5,551 nt of DNA from DTGL01 sp038895395. Its GTDB lineage: Archaea; Iainarchaeota; Iainarchaeia; Iainarchaeales; DTGL01. Shown here piece after piece: positions 1 through 5,551 of the stretch. Numbering within the stretch: position 1 is the first letter of the stretch; each line of letters opens with the position of its first letter. The stretch lies in assembly GCA_038895395.1 (NCBI GenBank), contig JAWANJ010000052.1:1-5551 (forward strand), read 5' to 3'. Both the position numbers and the translations under genes were made by a program. Under the pieces are notes generated by a model. It was not told the origin of the DNA, did not search any database, and saw only the letters and a list, made by a program, of their open reading frames with translations.

Positions 1-2
1 GC

Positions 3-1667
3 GAGGGTCAGCTTACTATAATAGATACGAGTTTTTTAGATGATAATGTAACCGCTCTTGTCATCGGAATACTTGCAAGGCGTATACTTTCTGCAAGAAA
101 AATAGCCACAAGACAAGAAGCAGCAAAAAGGTTTGAATCTAGCGAAGAAATGCTCGAAATTGAAATACCACCGACTTGGCTCATACTTGACGAAGCACAT
201 ACTCTAATACCAAGTGGAAATATAAAGACTGCTGCAAGTGACGCTTTGATAGAATACGTAAAGCAAGGTAGGCGTCCAGGGTGCTCTTTGGTTTTTGCTA
301 CTCAACAGCCATCAGCTATAGATGTTCGTGTACTTAGTCAGTTAGATATCATAATTGTTCATAAGCTTGTATTCAATGATGATATAAAAGCTGTTTATAA
401 AAGGACTCCAGCAATAATTCCGCACAGGTATAAAACAGGTTCTTTTATAAGAACTCTTCCAGTTGGTGTTGCTCTTGTATGTGATAGAAGAGAAGAAACA
501 AGCCGTGGCTTTGTTATGACTGTAAGACCAAGAATGAGCCAACACGAAGGTCGAGAAATTGAAACTGCTGAACTTAAGGTTTCTTTAAGTAACGAGCAAG
601 TCCTAACCCTTATAACTTCTATGTACTGGTCAAGACTCAAAAGGGATGGTCAAGTAAAGATTGCAGAAATGTTTAGGACACTCAACTCTCTAAATGCGAA
701 ATATAGTTCAAGTGTAGATAAAAAAACCCTTCTGGCTGAACTTGAGAAAAAAGGGGCCACAATTGCAGAAAGCAAAGGCCTAGTTTTTCTTGAGGACAAA
801 ATACAAAAAATACAAAAGAAACCAGAAGAAGTTGCAAAACCACAGATGCCTGAAGTCAAACCAACAATAGAACCTCAACAAGTACAAGAAGTACCAATTG
901 CTGAAGTGCAAAAACCCATTCCAAAGGCTAGCGCTGTTGAGCTGTTGAGTTTTCCTGTCAATATGTCAAGAGAAGCGGTTGAAGCAAAGATAAGAAAAAA
1001 AATCTCTGGCTTTTTTGGATTTGGAAGCAAAGAGAAAATTGTGGAGCTAAACTTAAAGCACATTCCCATTTATAAGGTAGAGTTTAATTACTTTACTAAA
1101 GAGCAAAACTTTAGGCAAAGTTTTCTTTTTGTAAACTCACTAAGCGGGGAATTTATACATTTTTTAAATGACTCCTTTGTGCAGTCTAATGGGCTAAAAG
1201 AACTATATGGTTTATCAGCTGAGGAGATATTTGTTTTAAACTTTCTAACGCAACCATTGACAGCATTTCAAATAAGTAGAAGGTCCTTCCTTGACGAAGA
1301 TAAAATCAAAAAAATCCTTAAAAAACTCTGTGATGTTGGGCTAGCTGAGATTTACAACAAAGAAGGGCTAATTCTATATAGAACTGCCAAAGATTTTGAC
1401 TTACCAAGTAGTCCACTGCATCCTTTGCATCAGTCTATACAGCAAGTGCCATTGGTAAACTCTGAAGTTTTGATGAAAGAACAAGAGAAATACACCAAAA
1501 ACGAGGTTCAAGATCTTTTACAGAAAATATGGAGAAGAATGGTTGTAACAAACATAAAAGAAATATACTGGCCAGTCTATGAATGTATAATTGAGAATAC
1601 CAAAACAGGCTTGAAGCGCAGATTATTCGTAGATGCCTTCACTGGGCGTATTGTTAAGCCATTTTAA
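3..1667 (+). CDS. HerA/DUF87-family ATPase with C-terminal extension, 5'-partial
   Basis: The reading frame is open from base 3, so the gene begins left of the window and 554 C-terminal residues are visible; the Met at base 150 is internal. Residues 1-180 are the second half of a HerA-type hexameric P-loop ATPase core. They contain the IIDTS strand, a Walker B motif (LILDEAH, Asp63-Glu64), a GRRPGCSLVFATQQPSAID stretch typical of the sensor/arginine-finger region, and a VLSQLDIIIVHKL segment. Walker A must be upstream. After the core come a charged helical region, a Pro/Glu/Gln/Lys-rich linker (about residues 272-310), a beta-rich module (320-388), a winged-helix-like segment (403-461) and a second copy of the module (497-554). 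Family members are DNA translocases or helicases; HerA itself works with the NurA nuclease in end resection. No nurA is visible here, and the long C-terminal part is not that of canonical HerA, so the exact role is unknown. ATPase assignment is firm; function is not. Confidence 0.88.
   Translation, partial: EGQLTIIDTSFLDDNVTALVIGILARRILSARKIATRQEAAKRFESSEEMLEIEIPPTWLILDEAHTLIPSGNIKTAASDALIEYVKQGRRPGCSLVFATQQPSAIDVRVLSQLDIIIVHKLVFNDDIKAVYKRTPAIIPHRYKTGSFIRTLPVGVALVCDRREETSRGFVMTVRPRMSQHEGREIETAELKVSLSNEQVLTLITSMYWSRLKRDGQVKIAEMFRTLNSLNAKYSSSVDKKTLLAELEKKGATIAESKGLVFLEDKIQKIQKKPEEVAKPQMPEVKPTIEPQQVQEVPIAEVQKPIPKASAVELLSFPVNMSREAVEAKIRKKISGFFGFGSKEKIVELNLKHIPIYKVEFNYFTKEQNFRQSFLFVNSLSGEFIHFLNDSFVQSNGLKELYGLSAEEIFVLNFLTQPLTAFQISRRSFLDEDKIKKILKKLCDVGLAEIYNKEGLILYRTAKDFDLPSSPLHPLHQSIQQVPLVNSEVLMKEQEKYTKNEVQDLLQKIWRRMVVTNIKEIYWPVYECIIENTKTGLKRRLFVDAFTGRIVKPF
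960..1166 (+). repeat. C-terminal beta module, copy 1 of 2 (protein-level repeat)
   Basis: This encodes an amphipathic helix (SREAVEAKIRKK) followed by a beta-rich unit with HIPIYKVEF, then FRQSFLFVNSLSGEFIHF. It aligns by eye with the last 58 residues of the same protein in the order helix, aromatic or small residue, P-[IV]-Y strand, basic/aromatic strand, [FL]-F-V-[ND]-[AS]-x-[ST]-G-x-[FI] hairpin. The repeat is diverged and not visible at the DNA level. I do not recognise the fold with certainty; the strand-turn-strand ending with a TG/SG turn recalls PepSY-like units. Confidence 0.55.
1209..1385 (+). other. Winged-helix-like segment within the HerA-like ATPase
   Basis: The encoded segment begins GLSAEEIFVLNFL and continues through LTAFQISRRSFLDEDKIKKILKKL to a VGLAEIYNKEGLILYR end. 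The pattern of helix, helix-turn-helix with 'F-x-I-S-x-x-S-x-L' and 'I-x-K-I-L-K-K-L', then a short beta hairpin matches a winged-helix DNA-binding fold by eye. It sits between the two beta modules. Such a domain could give a translocase DNA or partner binding. This is an inference from residue pattern only. Confidence 0.45.
1491..1664 (+). repeat. C-terminal beta module, copy 2 of 2 (protein-level repeat)
   Basis: This is the extreme C-terminus of the ATPase. It has a helix (YTKNEVQDLLQKIWRR), then IYWPVYECII and a KRRLFVDAFTGRIVKPF hairpin. It matches copy 1 in element order and in the spaced P-[IV]-Y, F-V-[ND] and [ST]-G positions. It ends at the stop codon, so the protein finishes with a complete module. 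Confidence 0.55.
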
Positions 1668-2284
1668 CATATAATCATTTTATCCTGAAAACTTTTTCTT
1701 ACAAATGTGCCTGGAAATACTATGCATTTTTTGCCTATTATAACACCGCAATTAATAGCAGCATTTATGCCTATGCTGCTGTAGTCTTTTATCAGTGCAC
1801 CTAGCTTTTTTCTCTTTGAGTCAATCTTATTTCCGAATAAATCTACTTTTACAGTGGCTCCATCCATTCTAAGATTAGCTATCTTTGCACCAGCCCCCAT
1901 GTTTACTTTATGACCGAGTATAGAATCCCCAACATATGAGAAGTGGGGTACCCTGGCTCCCGATAGAAGGATACTGTTTTTTATCTCTGAGCTTGAAATC
2001 TTGCAATTATCAGCAATTATCACATTTCCTCTTAAATAAACGTTGGGACCTATTACTGAGTTTTTGCCTATGTAGACGTTACCATCAATGTAGGTACCAG
2101 CTTTGATTATAACCCCGTTTTTTGCTAGGAGTGAACCTCTTATAAAAACATTTTCTTCTACAATTGCTTTATTTGTGCTGTGTCTTAACTCAAGTTTGTC
2201 TAACATATTTATAACATCCCAGTACCTTGGTTTTTCTTCATCCATCAACTTTTCTGATTTTTTTAATATTTTTTTTATTTCCAT
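1664..2284 (-). CDS. Stand-alone GlmU-type left-handed beta-helix acetyltransferase
   Basis: The predicted 206-residue protein probably acetylates glucosamine-1-phosphate with acetyl-CoA, giving GlcNAc-1-phosphate in the cytoplasm. After an N-terminal Lys-rich helix and a YWDVINMLDKL segment resembling the inter-domain linker of archaeal GlmU-like enzymes, the rest is hexapeptide-repeat beta helix (IRGSLLAKNGVIIKAG, VYIGKNSVIGPNVYLRG). The catalytic region PHFSYVGDSILGHKVNMGAG keeps the His and Tyr equivalent to E. coli GlmU His363 and Tyr366, followed by an AN(L)RMDG segment and a KRKKLGALI-GIN-GVIIG stretch typical of archaeal members. It lacks the whole N-terminal uridylyltransferase domain; full-length homologues are about 400-456 residues. 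The ATG at 2284 is chosen because GGGGG at 2294-2298 lies 9 nt upstream; a TTG at 2290 would be only 3 nt from it. It overlaps glmM by 47 bp and is the last gene of the operon. Another sugar or acyl acceptor is possible. Confidence 0.85.
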   Translation of the reverse strand: MEIKKILKKSEKLMDEEKPRYWDVINMLDKLELRHSTNKAIVEENVFIRGSLLAKNGVIIKAGTYIDGNVYIGKNSVIGPNVYLRGNVIIADNCKISSSEIKNSILLSGARVPHFSYVGDSILGHKVNMGAGAKIANLRMDGATVKVDLFGNKIDSKRKKLGALIKDYSSIGINAAINCGVIIGKKCIVFPGTFVRKSFQDKMIIC

Positions 2285-3629
2285 GGCCAATTTCCCCCTT
2301 TATAGTATTTCCTATTCTTATAGCAATCTTTCTAATAAGTCTTTTGTTAGTTCCCTCAACCATTATCCTTACAGCATCTTCTGTTCCTGAGTATCTTACT
2401 AGCACTCTCCCTTTATCACCTAAGATTTTTTCAGCTTTTTTAATTTCTTCTGTTACGCTTGGCATATTGGAAAAAGACTTTTTTTCTTTTACAGGCACAC
2501 TTATCATTATCTGAGGGTATAAAACTATGCTTTTTCTTAACTCACTTAATGTCTTTTTTGATTCTTTTATAATCCTTGCAAGTTGTAGAGCAGCAACAAT
2601 AGCATCAGGAGTTTCGTTGTATTGTCTAAAAAGCAAGTGACCTGACTTTTCACCACCGAGAAAAATATTTTTAAGTCGCATGGTTTCGGCCACGTATTTA
2701 TCTCCGATCTCTGTTCTTACAACTTCGATACCAATAGCATTTAGGTACTTATCCAACGCAAGATTGCTAATCTTTGTTGCCACAATAGCTCTTTTTTTTA
2801 TATTCCCATTTTCAAGCATTTTTTTTGCGAAAAGAGCTAATAAAACATCCCCGTCAGCTATGATGCCTTTTTCGTCACATACTATGAGTCTATCAGCATC
2901 GCCATCAAGCGCAACACCAAAGTTGGCTTTCATTCTTTTTACTTCTTTGCACATATTTTCAGGATAAAGCGCTCCACAATTCTTGTTTATGTTCGTTCCA
3001 TCGGGATTTATGTTAATCGGATAAACTTCGGCACCAAGTTCAGAAAAAACTTTTGGTGCAATTGCGTATGCAGCACCATTTGCGCAGTCAAGCACAATTT
3101 TTAATCCTTCAAGTGAGTAATTGCCAATAGTGCTTTTAACGAACTCTATGTACCTTCCTCGGGCGTCATCAATCCTTTGAGCTTTACCTATTTTTGATGC
3201 GTCTTCATTTTTTTCTATTTCTTCAGAATTGTAAAATATCTTTTCAATTTCCAGTTCCTCAGCGTCTGAAAGCTTCAAACCCTTTTTATCAAATATTTTT
3301 ATTCCATTATGCTCTGCTGGGTTATGAGAAGCACTTATCATTACTCCTGCTTCGCAGTTAAGTGATTTAATTAGATGTGAAACAGCAGGTGTTGGCATAG
3401 GGCCTATGAGCATTACGTCACATCCAGAAGAAAGCAAGCCTGAGGTTATTGCAGTCTCAACCATGTAGCCGCTAAGCCTTGTATCTTTGCCAACAACAAC
3501 CTTTGGTTTTTCATACTTTTTTTTAAGAAAAATTCCAACAGCTTTTCCAATCTTTACAACGGTGTTTGGCTCAATAGGAAATTGGTTTGCAATTCCTCTT
3601 ATTCCATCAGTACCAAAAAGCCTTTCCAT
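2238..3629 (-). CDS. glmM: Phosphoglucosamine mutase GlmM
   Basis: This 463-residue protein converts glucosamine-6-phosphate to glucosamine-1-phosphate in the cytoplasm, the second step of UDP-GlcNAc synthesis. All four alpha-D-phosphohexomutase domains are present in order. They show an N-terminal FGTDGIRG, the phosphoserine loop ISASHNP (Ser101), the Mg-binding loop DGDADR (Asp242, Asp244, Asp246), the sugar-binding GGEKSGH (325-331), and the phosphate-binding RYSGTED loop (412-418). FGTDGIRG and VRYSGTE are closer to bacterial GlmM than to the FGTSGIRG-type archaeal enzymes I recall. Normal family members end near the GEIG at 445-448; here about 15 extra, Lys-rich residues follow, encoded in the overlap with the next gene. 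The ATG is supported by AGGTGG 4 nt upstream. It starts 8 bp after the glmS stop, so the two genes are cotranscribed. Confidence 0.95.
   Translation of the reverse strand: MERLFGTDGIRGIANQFPIEPNTVVKIGKAVGIFLKKKYEKPKVVVGKDTRLSGYMVETAITSGLLSSGCDVMLIGPMPTPAVSHLIKSLNCEAGVMISASHNPAEHNGIKIFDKKGLKLSDAEELEIEKIFYNSEEIEKNEDASKIGKAQRIDDARGRYIEFVKSTIGNYSLEGLKIVLDCANGAAYAIAPKVFSELGAEVYPININPDGTNINKNCGALYPENMCKEVKRMKANFGVALDGDADRLIVCDEKGIIADGDVLLALFAKKMLENGNIKKRAIVATKISNLALDKYLNAIGIEVVRTEIGDKYVAETMRLKNIFLGGEKSGHLLFRQYNETPDAIVAALQLARIIKESKKTLSELRKSIVLYPQIMISVPVKEKKSFSNMPSVTEEIKKAEKILGDKGRVLVRYSGTEDAVRIMVEGTNKRLIRKIAIRIGNTIKGEIGHGNKKNIKKIRKVDG
2294..2298 (-). promoter_or_regulatory. Ribosome binding site for the acetyltransferase gene
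   Basis: On the minus strand this reads GGGGG, flanked by A residues, 9 nt before the ATG at 2284. It lies inside the glmM coding region. It decides the start: the alternative upstream TTG at 2290 would have only a 3-nt spacer. Confidence 0.5.
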
Positions 3630-3633
3630 GCAA

Positions 3634-3639
3634 CCACCT
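3634..3639 (-). promoter_or_regulatory. Ribosome binding site for glmM
   Basis: On the minus strand AGGTGG precedes the glmM ATG by 4 nt and overlaps the glmS stop codon TAG (3638-3640). AGGTG is complementary to the usual 16S rRNA 3' end. The overlap suggests that ribosomes finishing glmS can reinitiate at glmM. Confidence 0.7.
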
Positions 3640-5392
3640 ATCTAACAGTTACGGATTTTGCTAGATTTCTTGGTTTATCAGGATCTTTTTTTCTAGCAAC
3701 TGCCAAATAATATGCAAAAAGCTGCAATGGTATAACGGAAAGCAAAACGCTGAGTTTTCCTTTAGGTATTTTAAGAGTATAGTCAAAGATATCTTGATGT
3801 TCTGGAGAAATACCAATCACAATAGCACCCCTAGATTTAACTTCACAGGCATTATGTATTGTAAGGTCCTTTCCATTTTTGCATACTACCAACACTGGAA
3901 CACCTTTTTCTATCAAAGCAATTGTGCCGTGCTTTAATTCCGCAGCTGAAAGGCCTTCAGCATGCACATAGCTAACCTCTTTTACCTTTAGAGCACCTTC
4001 AAGTGCAGTAACCGCATTTTCGTCTCTCCCTATCACAAAAATACTACTTGTATTTTTGAACTTTTCAGCAAGCATTTTTGCTTTTTTCTTAGAGGTTTTA
4101 ATTGTTTCTTCAGCTTTCTTTGATAATGTTTTGATCTCTTCTTTTGCTTTTTCTCTTTTACCTACAACAGCACATGCCAAAAAATAAAGAAGACTTAGCT
4201 GTGCTAAGTAGTTTTTTGTAGATGCTACACATATTTCTGGACCAGCATTCATCATAAAGTTTAGGTTACTCAATCTTGTCAAAGTTGAACCAAAAACATT
4301 TGTCATGCTTATTACTTTTGCACCTTGGTTTCTAACAAAACGTACAGCATCTAAAACATCAGCTGTTTCACCACTCTGAGAAAGGGCAATTACGACTGAG
4401 TTTTTAGATATCATGCTTTTATAATTTCTAATCTCGGGTGCTAAAACAGAAATTGCCTCATTTTTTGTTATTTTTCTAAAAAAATGCGAACCCAACATAG
4501 CTGCATGGTAACTTGTGCCACATCCAATAAGAAATATCGTGTCAGCTTTTTTGATATAACTGACTGCTTTATCAATAAGTTCCTTTGGTTGAGAGCAAGA
4601 GTTTATAATTGCAAGCGGTATTTCATGAATTTCTTTTAACATGTAGTGAGCATAGCATCCCTTTTCTGTGCTCTTTAGATCCAAAAAGAGTTTCTTAGGC
4701 CTCTTTTTTATCTCAGTTCCATTTAAAATATTGAAAAACTTTGTATTTTCGTTTAGTATCGCCATTTCATTGTCTTTCATAAATATGAACCTATTAGATT
4801 TTCCTGCAATAGCCACAAAATCACTTGCTACAAATTTTTCCCCATCGTTGCCTATGCCTATCACAAGCGGTAGGCTCTTCTTTGCAGCAATTATGTTTTT
4901 TTCTTGGTTAGTTATGGCTGTTATTGCATAGCAACCCTTTATCTTGTTTAATGCGCTTCTTACGGCTTCTTTAAAGTCTTTTCTTTTGCTCATGTAAAAT
5001 TCAATGAGATTTGGCAGAACCTCTGTGTCAGTATCGCTTTGGAAAGAGAAACCCCTTTTCTTAAGAAACCCTTTTAGCTCTTGAAAGTTTTCTATGATGC
5101 CATTATGCACTACAAGAATATTTTTACTTTGTGATGCTTGCGGATGTGCGTTTCTTATAGAGACCTTGCCGTGTGTTGCCCAACGTGTATGACCAATAGC
5201 TATGCTTCCTGAACGTAGCGAGGATGGTAAAGTTGATATTCTTCCAACCTTTTTGTATACTTTAGTTCGTCCATCGCAAATAACCCCCACCCCCCAGCTG
5301 TCGTAACCACGGTAATCTAGTTTTTTCAAAGCTTCATAGGCTAACAGTCCAGCTTTATTTTTGTTTGAAAGTACGCCTACTATTCCACACAT
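3638..5392 (-). CDS. glmS: Glutamine--fructose-6-phosphate aminotransferase (isomerizing) GlmS
   Basis: This 584-residue cytoplasmic enzyme makes glucosamine-6-phosphate from fructose-6-phosphate and glutamine, the committed step of hexosamine synthesis. The N-terminal class II glutaminase domain (about 2-220) has the nucleophile Cys2 right after Met, RGYDS, GHTRWATHG (Arg70, Trp71), HNGIIENF (Asn97, Gly98) and SDTDTEV (Asp122). Two SIS domains follow. SIS1 (about 275-410) has GCGTSYHA, SQSGETAD and GPEICVASTK. SIS2 (about 447-575) has ALEGALKVKEVSYVHAE and ELKHG. Lys469, Glu472, His488 and Lys579 match E. coli isomerase residues Lys485, Glu488, His504 and Lys603. The C-terminal PRNLAKSVTV is intact. 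Length is normal for the family (E. coli 609). Start is fixed by the required Cys2, with AGGAA 5 nt upstream. It is the first gene of the operon. Confidence 0.97.
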   Translation of the reverse strand: MCGIVGVLSNKNKAGLLAYEALKKLDYRGYDSWGVGVICDGRTKVYKKVGRISTLPSSLRSGSIAIGHTRWATHGKVSIRNAHPQASQSKNILVVHNGIIENFQELKGFLKKRGFSFQSDTDTEVLPNLIEFYMSKRKDFKEAVRSALNKIKGCYAITAITNQEKNIIAAKKSLPLVIGIGNDGEKFVASDFVAIAGKSNRFIFMKDNEMAILNENTKFFNILNGTEIKKRPKKLFLDLKSTEKGCYAHYMLKEIHEIPLAIINSCSQPKELIDKAVSYIKKADTIFLIGCGTSYHAAMLGSHFFRKITKNEAISVLAPEIRNYKSMISKNSVVIALSQSGETADVLDAVRFVRNQGAKVISMTNVFGSTLTRLSNLNFMMNAGPEICVASTKNYLAQLSLLYFLACAVVGKREKAKEEIKTLSKKAEETIKTSKKKAKMLAEKFKNTSSIFVIGRDENAVTALEGALKVKEVSYVHAEGLSAAELKHGTIALIEKGVPVLVVCKNGKDLTIHNACEVKSRGAIVIGISPEHQDIFDYTLKIPKGKLSVLLSVIPLQLFAYYLAVARKKDPDKPRNLAKSVTVR

Positions 5393-5397
5393 ACGGA

Positions 5398-5402
5398 TTC
5401 CT
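5398..5402 (-). promoter_or_regulatory. Ribosome binding site for glmS
   Basis: On the minus strand AGGAA lies 5 nt before the glmS ATG. It is a short match, but the spacing is good. Confidence 0.5.
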
Positions 5403-5416
5403 AAGAAATTACAGAC

Positions 5417-5433
5417 TATTTTGGCCTAAAATA
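5417..5433. repeat. Quasi-palindrome at the predicted glmS transcription start
   Basis: The arms TATTTT (5417-5422) and AAAATA (5428-5433) flank GGCCT. The GGCC is itself palindromic and is the only GC-rich patch in the leader. The predicted transcription start falls inside it, which would suit a repressor operator. Speculative. Confidence 0.3.
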
Positions 5434-5449
5434 AAAATTCACTTGTAGA

Positions 5450-5457
5450 TATATAAA
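5450..5457 (-). promoter_or_regulatory. glmS: Candidate TATA box of the glmS-glmM-acetyltransferase operon
   Basis: The minus strand reads TTTATATA, the classic archaeal TATA octamer. Transcription would be expected about 25 nt downstream, near 5427, giving a leader of roughly 35 nt. A clear purine-rich BRE is not evident. The same stretch can be read as a weak bacterial promoter, with TTGATT (5470-5475) and TATATC (5448-5453) spaced by 16 nt, so the call depends on the host being archaeal. Confidence 0.5.
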
Positions 5458-5480
5458 TACTATTAAAAAAATCAAGAACC

Positions 5481-5502
5481 TACTAAAAAACAATTTTTAG
5501 TA
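5481..5502. repeat. Perfect 9-bp inverted repeat upstream of glmS promoter
   Basis: The arms TACTAAAAA (5481-5489) and TTTTTAGTA (5494-5502) are perfect complements around a 4-nt ACAA spacer. It sits about 24 bp upstream of the candidate TATA box, where an activator would bind in archaea. It could also be a weak AT-rich hairpin belonging to a gene beyond the window. The low-complexity base composition weakens the case. Confidence 0.4.
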
Positions 5503-5526
5503 CTGTTTTGATGAAAAAGCATTAAA

Positions 5527-5550
5527 ATAAAAATGTTTTTATACTATAAA
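5527..5550. repeat. Overlapping AT-only inverted repeats at the window end, possible symmetric TATA element
   Basis: ATAAAAA (5527-5533) and TTTTTAT (5536-5542) are inverted around TG. TTTATA (5538-5543) and TATAAA (5545-5550) are inverted around a single C. The second could serve as a TATA box in either direction: a distal promoter for glmS or a divergent promoter for a gene right of the window. Base composition makes chance repeats likely. Confidence 0.25.
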
Positions 5551-5551
5551 T

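Noticed and set aside
150..152. ATG at 150 as the true start of the ATPase gene
   Set aside because: The frame is open to the window edge, and the residues before it (IIDTS, LVIGILARRIL) are conserved parts of the HerA core. The Walker B motif would lie only 10 residues from such a start.
342..1069. Minus-strand open frames opposite the ATPase gene
   Set aside because: They are short overlapping frames antisense to a strongly conserved ATPase, with no recognisable motif or ribosome binding site.
2103..2514. Two plus-strand open frames (2103-2390 and 2227-2514) across the glmM/acetyltransferase junction
   Set aside because: They are antisense to well-supported coding regions. Their hydrophobic, Ser/Phe/Ile-rich translations are what antisense of Lys/Glu-rich genes gives. 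There is no supporting start context.
2680..2967. Plus-strand open frame opposite glmM
   Set aside because: It is antisense to the metal-binding and sugar-binding regions of GlmM; its composition is explained by the opposing gene.
3638..3640. Frameshifted GlmS-GlmM fusion
   Set aside because: GlmS ends with its normal conserved C-terminus and GlmM begins with its normal N-terminus, with a good ribosome binding site between them.
4668..4931. Plus-strand open frame opposite glmS with membrane-like composition
   Set aside because: It is antisense to the glutaminase/SIS linker of GlmS; hydrophobicity is the expected complement of Lys-rich codons.
5393..5551. Possible glmS ribozyme or riboswitch in the glmS leader
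   Set aside because: The leader is short and almost entirely A/T, with a predicted transcribed part of only about 35 nt. I see none of the paired GC-containing core expected of the glmS ribozyme.

Overview
The window is a piece of an AT-rich prokaryotic chromosome, coding over more than 95% of its length. It most likely comes from an archaeon, possibly a small-genome (DPANN-type) lineage. Three things point that way. The first gene is an archaeal-style HerA/DUF87 ATPase. The acetyltransferase gene resembles the C-terminal half of archaeal GlmU-like enzymes. An archaeal-looking TATA element lies about 60 bp upstream of the first gene of the minus-strand operon. The assignment is an inference: GlmM carries bacterial-type motifs, and the glmS upstream region can also be read as a weak sigma70-type promoter, so a deep-branching bacterium is not excluded.

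Layout. Positions 3-1667 (+) hold the 3' part of a HerA-like ATPase gene; its start and Walker A motif lie left of the window. Positions 1664-5392 (-) form one compact operon, transcribed right to left as glmS, glmM, then a stand-alone left-handed beta-helix acetyltransferase related to the C-terminal domain of GlmU. The two transcription units converge and their stop codons share the bases TTAA, leaving no room for a terminator between them. Positions 5393-5551 are non-coding and very AT-rich. They hold a candidate TATA box, a ribosome binding site and several inverted repeats.

Function. The three minus-strand genes cover three consecutive steps of UDP-GlcNAc synthesis: fructose-6-P plus glutamine to GlcN-6-P (GlmS), GlcN-6-P to GlcN-1-P (GlmM), and GlcN-1-P to GlcNAc-1-P (acetyltransferase). 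The final uridylyltransferase, normally fused to the acetyltransferase in GlmU, is absent here and must be encoded elsewhere. The product would feed glycan synthesis, such as protein N-glycosylation or cell-surface polysaccharide.

Most notable points are the split GlmU function, a duplicated beta-rich module around a winged-helix-like segment at the C-terminus of the ATPase, the 47-bp glmM/acetyltransferase overlap that encodes a Lys-rich GlmM tail, and the inverted repeats in the glmS upstream region. I saw no RNA genes, CRISPR arrays, insertion sequences or clear novel defence system.
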